Positions 32,513 through 42,659 of a stretch of DNA of 64,000 nt are shown here, one piece after another (positions within the stretch are counted from its first letter, which is position 1; each line of letters opens with the position of its first letter). Below the pieces are notes generated by a model. That model was not told where the DNA came from, made no database searches, and saw only the letters and a program-made list of their open reading frames with translations. The position numbers and the translations under genes were made by a program. This DNA comes from Effrenium voratum. Its lineage: Eukaryota > Sar > Dinophyceae > Suessiales > Symbiodiniaceae. The stretch lies in NCBI GenBank assembly GCA_963377175.1, contig CAUJNA010001015.1:12501-76500 (forward strand). The letters are read 5' to 3'.

Positions 32513-33600
32513 TCAACTGATCTCAGGAGTGCACCGCACAAGTGCCTCTTGCACGGCAGCCGCCATGTCTGCGGGATAGACTCGATGATGCGCGTCCATG
32601 TAGCGGTGAAGCCTGAGGTCTGCGATTTGCACAGGTAAAATGTGTTTTTTGCCAAAAAAAAGACATCCGAAAAACCAAGTAAATAATTCAAGAGCCTGCA
32701 TGCCTCATCGAATTGAGACTCGAGAGAAGCCCTCGCTCTGAGACTCCGAGCGTATCGCACATGGCAACAAAGACGTAATCCTTCTCCTGGCTGTGGGCGT
32801 ATGCCGTGGATTTTGTCAGTCACGTTCATGCTTGCTGAAGTTGGAACACTAAGAGTCGTTCTCCAAAACCCTCATGAAGGGTTCATGAGCCCCAACCGAG
32901 CCGGTTTTTGGATCTGCCAAATACATGGGTGCGTGTATTATGGGGGGGTACCCCTATTTCGAGACACGCCCAAATGTTCGGAACAGGATGCGGGGCTAGC
33001 AGATCGTCCTCTTTTCTGAGCATGCTGGTGTCGATCCACAGACCTCGCTCATCTTCATCGAACAAAGCCTCTGGGAGAGGCAAGAGTCGAATATGGCCAT
33101 GGGTCAAAAGCGCGTACCCCCAGTGAACATCCCAATCCCCACTAAAATAGACTAAAATGGGCGGTGCACCTACCCCAAGATGGGATCCCATTGGTTTTGA
33201 TCCACAGCCATGTCAAAATCACGCAACAAAAAATCCAACACGTCACCTGGCGAGCCTGCCTTCTGCTTGTGGAACTCGAAAGCCAGCAAGCACTTCTGCA
33301 AGGTTGTCCTCGTCAAACGGCTTCTCCGTTGGCATTGTCTGGGTAGTTTCTGGGCTCACAGCAGTCTCTCAGGCCAAATGTCCGCTTTCAGGAGCAAGTG
33401 CTTCAACACCGTCTGCCTCGCGACAGGCATCGCATCGCCTTTCAGGCAGTGAGGCTCTGAGGCTGAGAGCGGTGCCTGAACAAGCACCACATGGCAAACC
33501 ACACGAAGGCGGCGTGGGCGAGCAAGGGTCCAGCCCTAAGCCGCAAGCTGAGTTTCGGGGCAGCTCTGTGCGCAAGTGAGAACCCAACAGCCAGGGATGT
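32513..33600 (-). CDS. Unidentified multi-exon gene, C-terminal part
   Basis: The last exons join cleanly. An exon ending at 33247 (LQKCLLAFEFHKQKAGSP) joins over a 176-nt GT-AG intron (33071-33246) to one starting at 33070 (EALFDEDERGLWIDTSMLRK), then an exon at 32696-32786 (EKDYVFVAMCDTLGVSERGL then LSSLNSMRHA), then over a GC-AG intron to 32513-32619 (DLRLHRYMDAHHRVYPADMA then AAVQEALVRCTPEIS) and a stop. Phases agree at the two joins I could place. Upstream coding (about 33380-33500, with GDAMPVARQTVLKHLLLKAD) is probable but its joints are not fixed. The protein is helical and charged with no family I recognise. The 176-nt intron contains a family-3 element. Confidence 0.6.
33093..33212. 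mobile_element. Family-3 element, copy 3, inside an intron
   Basis: ATGGCCATGGGTCAAAAGCG ... CCCACTAAAATAGACTAAAA ... TTGGTTTTGATCCACAGCCA. It occupies most of the 176-nt intron at 33071-33246, but leaves about 34 nt of other intron sequence on one side and 22 nt on the other, so here the intron may be older than the insertion. Confidence 0.85.
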
Positions 33601-33714
33601 GGGTGTGGGTCAAAATTGAATCCACCAGGGGACCCCAGGTTTTAATCCCGGGTTCCATTTACAAGGGTTCCATTTTGTGTACTGCAGGTACCCATTTTTG
33701 ACCCACCGCCATGT
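33597..33714. mobile_element. Family-1 element, copy f
   Basis: GGTGTGGGTCAAAATTGAAT at the left, CCATTTTTGACCCACCGCC at the right; CCAGGTTTTAATCCCGGG and TTCCATTTACAAGGGTTCC inside. Orientation is opposite to copies a and b. Confidence 0.85.
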
Positions 33715-34225
33715 TCAAAGTAGGCGAATTGCCTTCCCTGCCCGGCCGCTTGGCAGGTCGAACTCTCCTTTTAAGAGGCGGCACTTGCACGCGTCTTTCG
33801 CTGACCGGCCGCACCAGACCCACAAAATGTCGCCATGGTGACGCATTGCATGGGTCCTAACCAATCCGTTCCTTTCAGATGCAAAAAAAAACACAAACTG
33901 TTGTCATTTGGTGGATGGAACTCGTTTACTAGGACCCATTCAAGGCCCTGCCCTGATCTATACAACTTTTACAACTCAACCAGGCAGATTCCCAGCACGT
34001 TCCCAATTGGACGTGCAATGCGGGCAGCTCCACTTGGGGCAAGGATTCTCGCCAACTTGGGCATGGCCACGAGGATCGCCCGCAGCCCGGCAGAAAGAAG
34101 ACATGATACTAATCACATTAGTTGCGATGCAGTAAATCTCACAGCAGTGTCCAGTTCTGTTTGCAAGCCTTGGCCAAATCGCCTTGGACTTGGCTTTACA
34201 ACTCACATTCTCTTGATCCCGTGTG

Positions 34226-37200
34226 CTAATTCGTCCGAGAAAGTGACTGTACAATGAAGCGATATCCTTTCACAACGTCAGCCCAAACCGTGCACCCGAT
34301 CAGAGTAAGGTACACCACAAAAAACAGAGCCACAGCCACCCGGGTAAAGACAGAATCTGAGTGCGCATACTGAGCAACCAGGAAGACGTTCACCGCAATC
34401 ACGATGAGGGCCAAAATCCAGCAGACCACTCCTCTGTGGCGTTGGTGCGGAACCAAAAACTTCAACGGCTTAGTGGGAGAAAAGAACACATCTTCCCAAA
34501 AAGCCTAAAAGGCTTCTCATGACGTACGCTGGGGACCCAAAGAAAAGGGTAAAGCAGAGAACTATGAAACCCCTCCGCCGAATCAGCCAAAGGTCAAAGA
34601 TCCAACCACATTGACCATGGCAATCAAAGATGTTCCCAAAAAGCTAAAGGTCCAAAGGTCAAAGATCCGAGCAAATCGCCAAGACTCGGTACCTGCGTCG
34701 CAACGCAAACTTCCCCATCAGCTGGGAGTCCGAGTTGAAGTGGAGTACCGGCAAAAGAGCGAAAGGCAGCTGTACAGACTGCAAGACCTTAGCCGCTTTC
34801 TCCCCGCCGGCGCCGGGAAATTGGAGATTCGCAGAAAACAGGCCCAACTCCCCATTTGTTTGTGCGCCGTTTGGGCTCATGTTCAAGGGAAACCACACAG
34901 AAACCCAAGGAAACCACTATTTGGGAGAGGGGGCGGGGGCGGTCCCTGGTTTTGAGGCACTCCGACCTGGTGCGGTTTGTGGATTTCGGCCGGACCAAAG
35001 AACCAAGAGACGTTGATCCATTGGTCCACTCGATTGTTGAGGTTCGGCGATGTGCTGGTATACACCGCAACTGCAACAGCCGGGCCCAGGGAAAGCAGGC
35101 GAGTGATGAGGGTGCGAAGAAACAGCGGGATGCGCCACTCCAGGAAACCTATGGACAGGTGGGTGTGTCTTTGTTTGAGGGCACCCCTTTCTGGTTGTGT
35201 TCACAAGGGAAACCAAAAGGACAACCACTCATGTTGGGAGTCGTTGGGAACGTTGATTCCCTGATGATTTATCCCGATTAAAATCCTCTCAATGTAAAAC
35301 CACTCTTGGCCAGACTGATCCCCTGCAAACAGTTAACTGGGAACATGGGTTTGTCATTCTTGGCTTGAAAGGAACCCAAAAGGAAAACCACTTGTTGGAT
35401 CCCCGTGTTTATCAAAACCAAATAAATACAGGAAACCCATGGGCAAAAGGCAGAAAGGTCAGTCGAGTGTGGCAACTTTCGCCTTCCATGACATACTGCC
35501 CAGCCATAGTGCCAGTCATCGTGGACGCCTGACCTGCAGCCAGCAGTCCTAACGCAAACCTGGGCCAGACGATGCGACCCGCAAGTGATCATCGTTTCGT
35601 GTTCTTAACGGGAAAGCAAAGGGAAAACCGTTGCGCCATTTTGGGGGCTCGAATCCTAAAAAAGACACGAAAAGCCAGAAGCAAAAAGCTTAAAGGGACG
35701 GGGGGGGTCACCAACATGGGTCCCAATGTCTTTGAGGGCACCCCGTTGTTGCGGTTTTAAAGGGAAACCATTTTTTGGGTGGACACTCAAAAATTGTGTT
35801 TTTTCCTGTTGATGACCTTCAAACCCACCCCAAAAAGGTTCCCCTCAAAAAAAAGAGACACGCCCCCAAAAAAAGACCATCCAAGTGCTGTGGCCATGGA
35901 ACATGCGGCGGCCCGTGTCGCCGTGGTTTCCGAAGAGCCGGTGCAAGGAGTTTCCAGCTTGCCCCAGCCCAATCTCCCCACACTGTCCAACAGTCCCAGT
36001 GCCAGTGGTGCAGCTCACACTGGGATCGCCTGCGGCTAAAAAAAGTTTGAGGCTACCTTTAGTTGGGCTGATTCCAAAAACAAAACAATGAGAAACCATT
36101 CACTTTCAAGGTCCAAAGCCCTATTTGGGGGTGTGTATTTTTCGGGGACCCCCCCCCCAAACAAAAAAACAAAGTTAGCTTTCCTCTCGGTTTCCCGTTA
36201 AAACCATCAAAAAACGGGTACCCTCAACACAAAGACCGACCCCATTTCGACACATACCCACCTCCAGGCACACAGGCGAAGGGGCCGTCGGACGCTTCAG
36301 CGCAGGTGGTGCTGAAAAACCCGGTGGCGAAGGTCGAGACCAGCGCCGCGTTGATGAGGAAGGAGATGGCCAGTGCTGCTGCCGAGTCCACTGCTGTGTA
36401 CTTGTTGGCTTGCCTGACGTGCTCCTGGTCACCTTTATCGCATACACCTCGGAAAACAATGCTGGCACAGTCTGGCAAAGGTATTTCTCAAATAAACCCC
36501 TGTATGAAAAGGGAGTGTGCCGTTTTACCGGGAATCCTTCACTTTTATGGGTAACAAACTTAAACTTGCAGGACAGGCTTTCTTGTGGAGGAACGTTCCT
36601 CGCAGAGCACTTCAGCTGGGCCCCTGACGCTGCTTGCAGATGCCGCTGTGCAGGTACAGGTTGTGAGGCATGATGACGGCACCGACAGTACCCACCAGCT
36701 GGACTGTGGCGTAGTCGGGGCAGCCAAACGTAAAGCCGCTGAAGAAGTCGCTGGCACTGGGCGGCATGAAGAAAAAGTTCACCAGGTAGCAGATCATCAG
36801 CCTCACTGCTGGGTTCGACTGTGGACTGGGCACCCTTCGGGCATCATTGAGCTGGGGATTTGTGTCCACCAACCACCCACGAATCTTGCCATGTCAGCCT
36901 TCAAGTGGCAGCTTCCCATTGCAGGTGCTCAAAAAAAAACTTCTTGGAGCCCCTTTGACCCACACCTTTTTCTGGCTCACCTCGCCAGGCCGATTTTTTT
37001 CGTCCCTGAGAGCCCCGCATGGAGATCAAGGCGAAGATGAAGGCCTCCAGAAAGCGCTTCCCCAGGTAGTGGATCAGCAGGAAGGTGAAGGTGTCCACCC
37101 CAGTTGCCAGGGACCCAACCTAACCGGTGGACCCAGAAAGCCAACTGAAACCTGGCCAGCGAGGTTTAAAAAAGAGCCGCCCAGAAAACGACACGGAGGC

Positions 37201-40200
37201 CCCCAAAAAAAAAGGCTGAAGCCGACTAGAACCAAAGAAGCAGAAGTCAGAAAAACAGAAAGTCAAACCCCCAACCAAAAAAAAACGGAAGACGCAGAGG
37301 ATTGGGCTGGCACCATCCGCAAATGAACCTCTGACTTGGGAGTTCGCTGTCAGACCTCAAAGCCAAAGCTGAAAATGTGTCACATCCACGCCGGGAAGCC
37401 CATAGCGGCCAGCCAAATAGCACCCTCAGCGCCATGCCACATCTCAAGCACTCGTCGCATCCGAGTGGCGTGCGAACAAAGCTCCGTGGATCTCTCAAAG
37501 GTCCCTTCAATTTGAATTCATTCCCAAACGTCAACCATATGGTTGATGGACAAGATCCGCTTCGCACCGGCCGGGATGCAAACGGAACCCTATAAGTAAC
37601 GGGGATACATCACCTATCAACTAGTGCAGGATTTCATCCACCCAGCCCCTTTCCAATGCGGGTGTGGCTCAAAATTTAAGAGCCCGCGAACCACAGGTGA
37701 TAACCATCTTGGCACATTTCCCAGGGTTCCATTTCGAACCCCCTTCTTTTTTGAGCCACGCCTACGCGAGGAAAAGAAAACCGAGCCACTCTTCTTCGGG
37801 GCCGGGCGGCTTCAGCGCGATGCCGGTGCCCACCACCTCCTGGATGTCAGCAGCGATGATGGCCAACTCCTTCCCATGAGTTTGGGGCTCGGTGCGTCAA
37901 CATCCGGCCACTAGACACAGCAGATCGCAATAAACGCCATCTAGTTGCACGTCTTTAGATCGCCAAAAGGCGAGAGGCAAAGGGATGGAAAAATGCATGA
38001 TATAGACTTAGTCTTACTTGCGTGCCTTTGACAAAAACACCGTTGGAATATGTGTTGGTGAAAAAACATAAACGCCCAACGCAACCGCGTGTTCCGATAG
38101 TAAGAACCCAGCAGCCAAGTCTCGGTCATCATCCAAAGAAGCAGAGACAAAGGTCGCGGGTATCCGGCTCGGCAAGTCTGCGCCAAGTCGCGTCCTCACG
38201 ACAGGAATCCCCTGGGCAACGGGTATAATGGGTATGTGTAAAATCGGTGGAACCCAGAAATAGGGTGGTTTCCCTAATGCAAAAAAAATAAGCTCTGGCG
38301 ATATCCCCAACAGCGCCACACCCTCCAGAACCCTCGCGGAACCCTCCTGGAACCCTCCCTGGAACCGCCCTATGAACCTTGCACCCTCGCGGAACCCGCG
38401 GAGCTTTTGCAGAACTCTCGCAGAATTCTCGTGGAAACTTCCTCAGAGCCGCCCCAGACACCTGGGCAGAGACCCCATCGCTGCCAGCTGTTGGGGAAAA
38501 GCAGTCGCCGCATGAACTGGAGACTCTTCCGGCTCAGTGAAGGGCCATGGAAACATGTCCTGAAATAGGTGTCCAACAAGCTGCTTTTCACGCGCTTCCG
38601 AAGCTATTCTCTGAACACCCCGTTGAAAGAAAGACTGCGGTTAAATGCTTCTGTTCTTGAGGTTCGAGACTAGCGAAAGACTTGACAGTGAAGAGCTTCA
38701 GACAAGCCACAAATCCAAGCCACCAATCATAGCGCGCTGCCGCTTTTGCTTGGGACGCCGCCTTAACTGAAAAAAGGTGCAAGCCGACGGGCCGCGATCG
38801 GGGCCTGACAGCGCCATCGGGCCCCGATCGGCGCCCGACGGGCCCCAATCGGGGCCCGACGGTGCAATCGGGGCCCGACCAAGGTTCGGGGAGCAAACCA
38901 CGGGAGCAAGCCACCAATCCAAGCCACAGTCACAGCGCGCCGCCGGTTTTGCTTTAGACGCTGTTTTACACCACGCTGCCATCGGTGTTCGACCGGGGCC
39001 CGGGAGGGGGTTATAAAGCGTGTCATATCTCCTATAATCCTTAGATAGATTCTGGTAAACCTTAAAAACGACTTATAAACCTTATTTAGGTTTGAGCAGC
39101 TTATCTCGTTTGCCAAGGAGTTTGGCAGCCTTATAACCCAACTTAGCCGAGACACTAAACGTTTATAACCTGGTCAACATTCGCCAGCCGGCTAAGCAAT
39201 CAGGGCCCGACGGCCCAATCGGCCCGGCCGGGGCAGGGAGCAAACCACCAATCATAGCGCACAGCCTTTTGCTTTGGATGCTGCTTTAGCTGCTACAGGT
39301 ACGGCCGATCGGGGCCCGATTGCGCCGACGGGCCCCGATCGGGGCCCGATGGCGCCCGACGCTGCCGGGGAGCAAACCACCAATCCAAGCCACCAGTCAC
39401 AGCGCGCCGCTGGTTTTGCTTTAGATGCTGCTTTACAGCCGTCGGGCCCCGATCGGGCCCACGCAGCAATCGGGGCGCGACTGGGGCCCGGGAGCAAACC
39501 ACCAATCCAAGCCGCCAATCATAGTGCACAGCTTTGCTTAGGATGTCGCTTTAGCTGTTCAGGCACATGCAGCCATCAGGCCCGATCGTCCCCGATCGCC
39601 CGATTGCGCCGTCGGGCCCCGATCGGGGCCCGACCGGGGTTAGGGTGTCGCTTTAGCTGTTGAGGCACATCGGGCCCCGATCGTCCACAATCGGGGCCGA
39701 CGGTGCTGGCCCAATCGGGGCCTGACCAAGAGCTGGGAATCTCCAAACGCTGCTCGTGGAATTCGTGGAGCCTATCAGGACTGCTCTGTGGAAATCTTGT
39801 GAAGTCCGGAACCCCTGACCCTGTGGGCAAGTGTATGCAGTGAAAGTGTGGAACTCGTGGAACCTTACTTCAGGACGCCCCGGGCCACCGCCGCAGCCCT
39901 TGCAGAACTTCGTGGAACCCTGGTGGAACCTTGGTGGAACCCGCCCCGGACCACCCCACAGCCCTTGCTGGTGGAACCCTGGTGGAACCCGCCCCGGACC
40001 ACCCCGCAGCCCTTGCAGAACTGGTGGAACCCTGGTGGAACCCTGGTGGAACCCTGGTGCAACCCTGGTGGAACCCTGGTGGAACCTTACCTCAGGGCCG
40101 CCCCGGACCACCCCGGAGCCTATCTGGGCTGAGACCCCTTAGCTTTCAGCTGTTGGGGAAAAAGTGCCCTGCCCAAAAACCGCATGGCGCCCTTTCTTAG

Positions 40201-41452
40201 GCTCCAGGTTACTCAACTTGTCCTGTCACCACAGCTAGTCGTGCCGCCAGAATCTGCAGGATCAGCCCTCCAATAGTACCTGCAATGTGAACTGTGACTG
40301 CGAATATGGCGGGGAGGCAGCTTTGGTTGGCTTTAATTGGGAGACCTTAAAACGAAAGCCACCAAAAACGGGGGGGTCCAGGTGTTATTAGGGTTGGACA
40401 AGCCCCTGACCCCGCACGGTTGAAAAACTCGCGTCGGAACAACCTCCTTTTGGCTTCCCCAAGGCAGGCAGGGTGTGGTTGCCTGAGCAAATATTGCCTA
40501 AGCCCGGTCACCAGCTGGGTTGCCAACGTCTGACCTATGTTCGCTAACCCTGGCAGTCAGCCCGGAAGTTTGGCGCTTGATGCAGGGCTCCTCATATTCC
40601 CATGTTTGGTGGTTTGGAGCCTCAACTCGTTTCCCTCGGTACTGTATCGGTGATGGTTCAAGGAAAATGGAAACCAAGAGAAAACTACCATTTGCCCGGT
40701 CCCCTATTTCAAGACACACCGATCTGATTTGGCCAAGCTGCAAAGAAGGAGCACCTCAGCGTTAACCCACATGTCCTTTACTCAGGGCTTGATATTCTCC
40801 CCCCCCCCCTGCAACAGAGAATCGTTACGATTGTTTTTATTATGACAAAAGCCCGTGCTGAACCAGTAAAACCCACCTACTAAAGTGGCCCTTTTTCTGG
40901 TTTTGAGCGCTGCTAGGCTTTGGCTGGTCACCCCCCCCCCCCGATCTCATGGAAAGCACGTGAGCGCCCTATGACACACCCTTGGCGCAGTCTTGCCGGA
41001 AAAATCTCAACTGTTGCGGGTCAAACGGCCGGTGCGACTCGGCGCCCGACCCAAAGAAGGCTGTAACCCGTGTAGGCGCCGCTTTGCAAGTCGCTCTCCA
41101 GGTTTCCGGGATCCAGGTAGGCTAAGCTCATCAACCATCCCGGTCCAGCATACGCTGCGAAGGTTCTCCTTGTTGCGCAACACAAATGCCGCCACAATCC
41201 GACTGCCAGCGCCATTCTCACTTCCCGCCAATGTTCAACAACACTTGCCCAAACGATGTCCAATAGCAGACAAAACAAATCATTGACAAAATGACAACTA
41301 CAACAGCTGTTGTGCGATTATTGCGAAGCTGTGACAAGAGGCCAAGAGAAGCAGGTGCCGTCAATATCCCTCGGCATCATCTCCACATCCTCATTGCGGA
41401 TGTCCTCAAAGCCTTCTTCCTCTGAGGAGGAGCTTGTGTCAGAAGGCGTCAT
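34226..41452 (-). CDS. NRAMP: NRAMP-family divalent metal transporter, 14 exons
   Basis: Proton-coupled Mn/Fe transporter of the NRAMP (SLC11) fold, a multi-pass membrane protein of about 510 residues. Exons: 41343-41452 (ATG start, [14 protein letters not shown]), about 41046-41168, about 40223-40290, 38124-38194, 37811-37869, 37400-37424, 37019-37119, 36629-36801, 36262-36432, 35903-36029, 35483-35559, 35012-35148, 34693-34787, 34226-34433. Motifs in order: [20 protein letters not shown] (metal-binding DPGN of TM1), [54 protein letters not shown] (the MPH of TM6), [40 protein letters not shown] with VMEG (TM8 signature), [19 protein letters not shown] and a final pair of TM helices. Phases agree at every placed joint; only the exon 2/3 joint is uncertain. 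Donors are a mix of GC, GA and GT. Intron 3 is 2,028 nt of tandem repeats. Looks intact and functional. Confidence 0.96.
36148..36255. mobile_element. Family-2 element inside NRAMP intron 9
   Basis: GGTGTGTATTTTTCGGGGAC ... TTCCCGTTAAAACCATC ... GGGTACCCTCAACACAAAG ... TTTCGACACATACCC. It starts a few bases inside the GT donor of intron 9 (36030-36261), so on the minus strand the intron opens directly with the element end GTGGGTATGTGTCGAAA. Confidence 0.6.
37400..37424 (-). CDS. 25-nt microexon of the NRAMP gene (exon 6)
   Basis: Encodes the end of a codon plus VLFGWPLW, bridging GTGIALK (exon 5) and [13 protein letters not shown] (exon 7). Flanked by an acceptor GCTGAG and a GC donor (TATGG then GCTTCC). 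Without it the conserved xxxPLWxG segment between TM4 and TM5 would be missing and the frame lost, so it is very probably real. Confidence 0.85.
37657..37767. mobile_element. Family-1 variant inside NRAMP intron 5
   Basis: GGTGTGGCTCAAAATTTAAG at the left, TTTTTTGAGCCACGCC at the right, with CCCAGGGTTCCATTTCG inside. It lies within the 386-nt intron 37425-37810 of the metal-transporter gene, with other intron sequence on both sides. Confidence 0.7.
38300..38470. repeat. Tandem CGGAACCCT/TGGAACCCTCC repeats in NRAMP intron 3
   Basis: Imperfect 11-12-bp units (GGAACCCTCC, GGAACCCGCG, AGAACTCTCGC). The same word family returns at 39840-40130 at the other end of the same intron. Translations here are Gly/Val/Arg-rich and meaningless. 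Confidence 0.8.
38690..39740. repeat. Interspersed array with GATCGGGGCCCGA palindromes, NRAMP intron 3
   Basis: A segment of about 65 bp (AAACCACCAATCCAAGCC, then CAGCGCGCCGC, then TTTTGCTTTAGATGCTGCTT) recurs near 38700, 38890, 39240, 39370 and 39490. Between copies lie GC-rich blocks made of CCCCGATCGGGGCCCGACGG-type words that are self-complementary over short distances and could form cruciforms. An AT-rich island (about 39010-39180, with repeated CTTATAA words) interrupts the array. Confidence 0.85.
39840..40130. repeat. 12-bp minisatellite (TGGTGGAACCC) in NRAMP intron 3
   Basis: About 20 imperfect GGTGGAACCCT units plus larger units that include CCCCGGACCACCCC(A/G)CAGCCC. It closes the 2-kb intron just before exon 3 at 40223. 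Confidence 0.9.
40612..40716. mobile_element. Family-2 element, NRAMP intron 2
   Basis: GGAGCCTCAACTCGTTTCCC ... GGTTCAAGGAAAATGGAAAC ... AAAACTACCATTTGCC ... CCTATTTCAAGACACACC. Typical family-2 right end (TTTCAAGACACACC) with a diverged left end. Confidence 0.55.
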
Positions 41453-42485
41453 GGCGCAAGAGAGTCGAGCAACTATGGGGCCGAGAATAGGATCGGCGGT
41501 ACAGTCCGTCCTAAGGAAAACTCAACCCTCCCAAAAGCGGATGCAACCCAGGAGAAAGACACCAGTGAGATGCGAGGCCCTCAGGTCTCAGCACAAGCGC
41601 AAAGTTCATTGTCCAGTGATTCACCACTTCCTGCATGCGAAACCACTCCAATGGCAAGTCAATCCTCGAATTTGCTCAAACGTCGCAATGGCAAGTCCGT
41701 CCTCAAAGAATTCTCCGGACAGCTCCTGACTGGATCACTGACCCTAATTCATTGCAAGTGGGAGCCTCGTGAGGTCGCATGTGCAAAACGAGTCAACTCG
41801 TTCATGTGCTTCACCCAACCAAACCTGACTTGGCTTCTCAAAATGGACCCCCTGCAACACGGAGCAGGATTACTATCGGGTCGATTGACCTGAGGCTGGC
41901 CGCCTCAGTGGACCCTGTGGTTGGTTAGCGGTTTTTACGCTTAACCACGGCAAACAACCCACGGCAACCTCCCCTGCCCGCAAAGACCTGCATCCCCGCC
42001 TTGCGGAGGTCAAAAATGAGACGAGCTGAGACTGTTGCAGTCAACGCCTCAGTCGTGTCGCTTCCCAGAAATCCTGGGTCCAGAGCAAGCCTCACAATTC
42101 CTGCCTAAATGGGCGTGGGTCAAACCCAAATACCCTCCCACCAACTAACATGGAAGTGCACAAAGCCCCTTTCCAAGAGGAAAGTCGTGTTTCTACAGGG
42201 GTCTTTTTGCACTTCCATGTTAGTCGGTGGGAGGGTGCCTTTTTTGGTATCCCCCTTTTCGTTCGGTCCATTGAATTTTACGGAATCTGGAAACCTTTGA
42301 CCAGCCAAATGTCGGTGTGAAGTTCCCACGTCTCGTCTCCCAAGCCTATGACTCCCATGTCTATCCAAGGCTCGAATAGATTCATGGCCTCCAGGCGATC
42401 CAAGCCTCTGGCCATGCACGATGCACGTTTTGCGCATGGCTCGCACGATGCACGTCTCTCAAAATCGGGAAATCGTTGCATCGTA

Positions 42486-42578
42486 TGGGTCAAAATTCAA
42501 CCAGGATATGGACGGCTTTTAGTGCTTATGTTCATTTGCCAGGGTTCCATTTTGGTACCTATTTTTCACCCACACCTA
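42486..42578. mobile_element. Family-1 element, copy g (reverse orientation)
   Basis: ATGGGTCAAAATTCAACCAG ... GCCAGGGTTCCATTTTGG ... CCTATTTTTCACCCACACC: the reverse-complement layout of copies a and b. Just upstream, 42120-42260 has two copies of a segment with CACTTCCATGTTAGT / ACTAACATGGAAGTG arranged as an inverted repeat. Confidence 0.8.
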
Positions 42579-42659
42579 TTTCCTACGGCAGCCGTTGGTC
42601 CTTTTCCCTGTAAGTTAGCCGAAGGCTCCGAGAAACACCCAACTTTTTGCTGAGGCTTG

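Noticed and set aside
38300..40130. Gly/Val/Pro-rich repeat proteins in several frames
   Set aside because: The region is an intron of the NRAMP gene as fixed by exon phases on both sides; frames are minisatellite translations.
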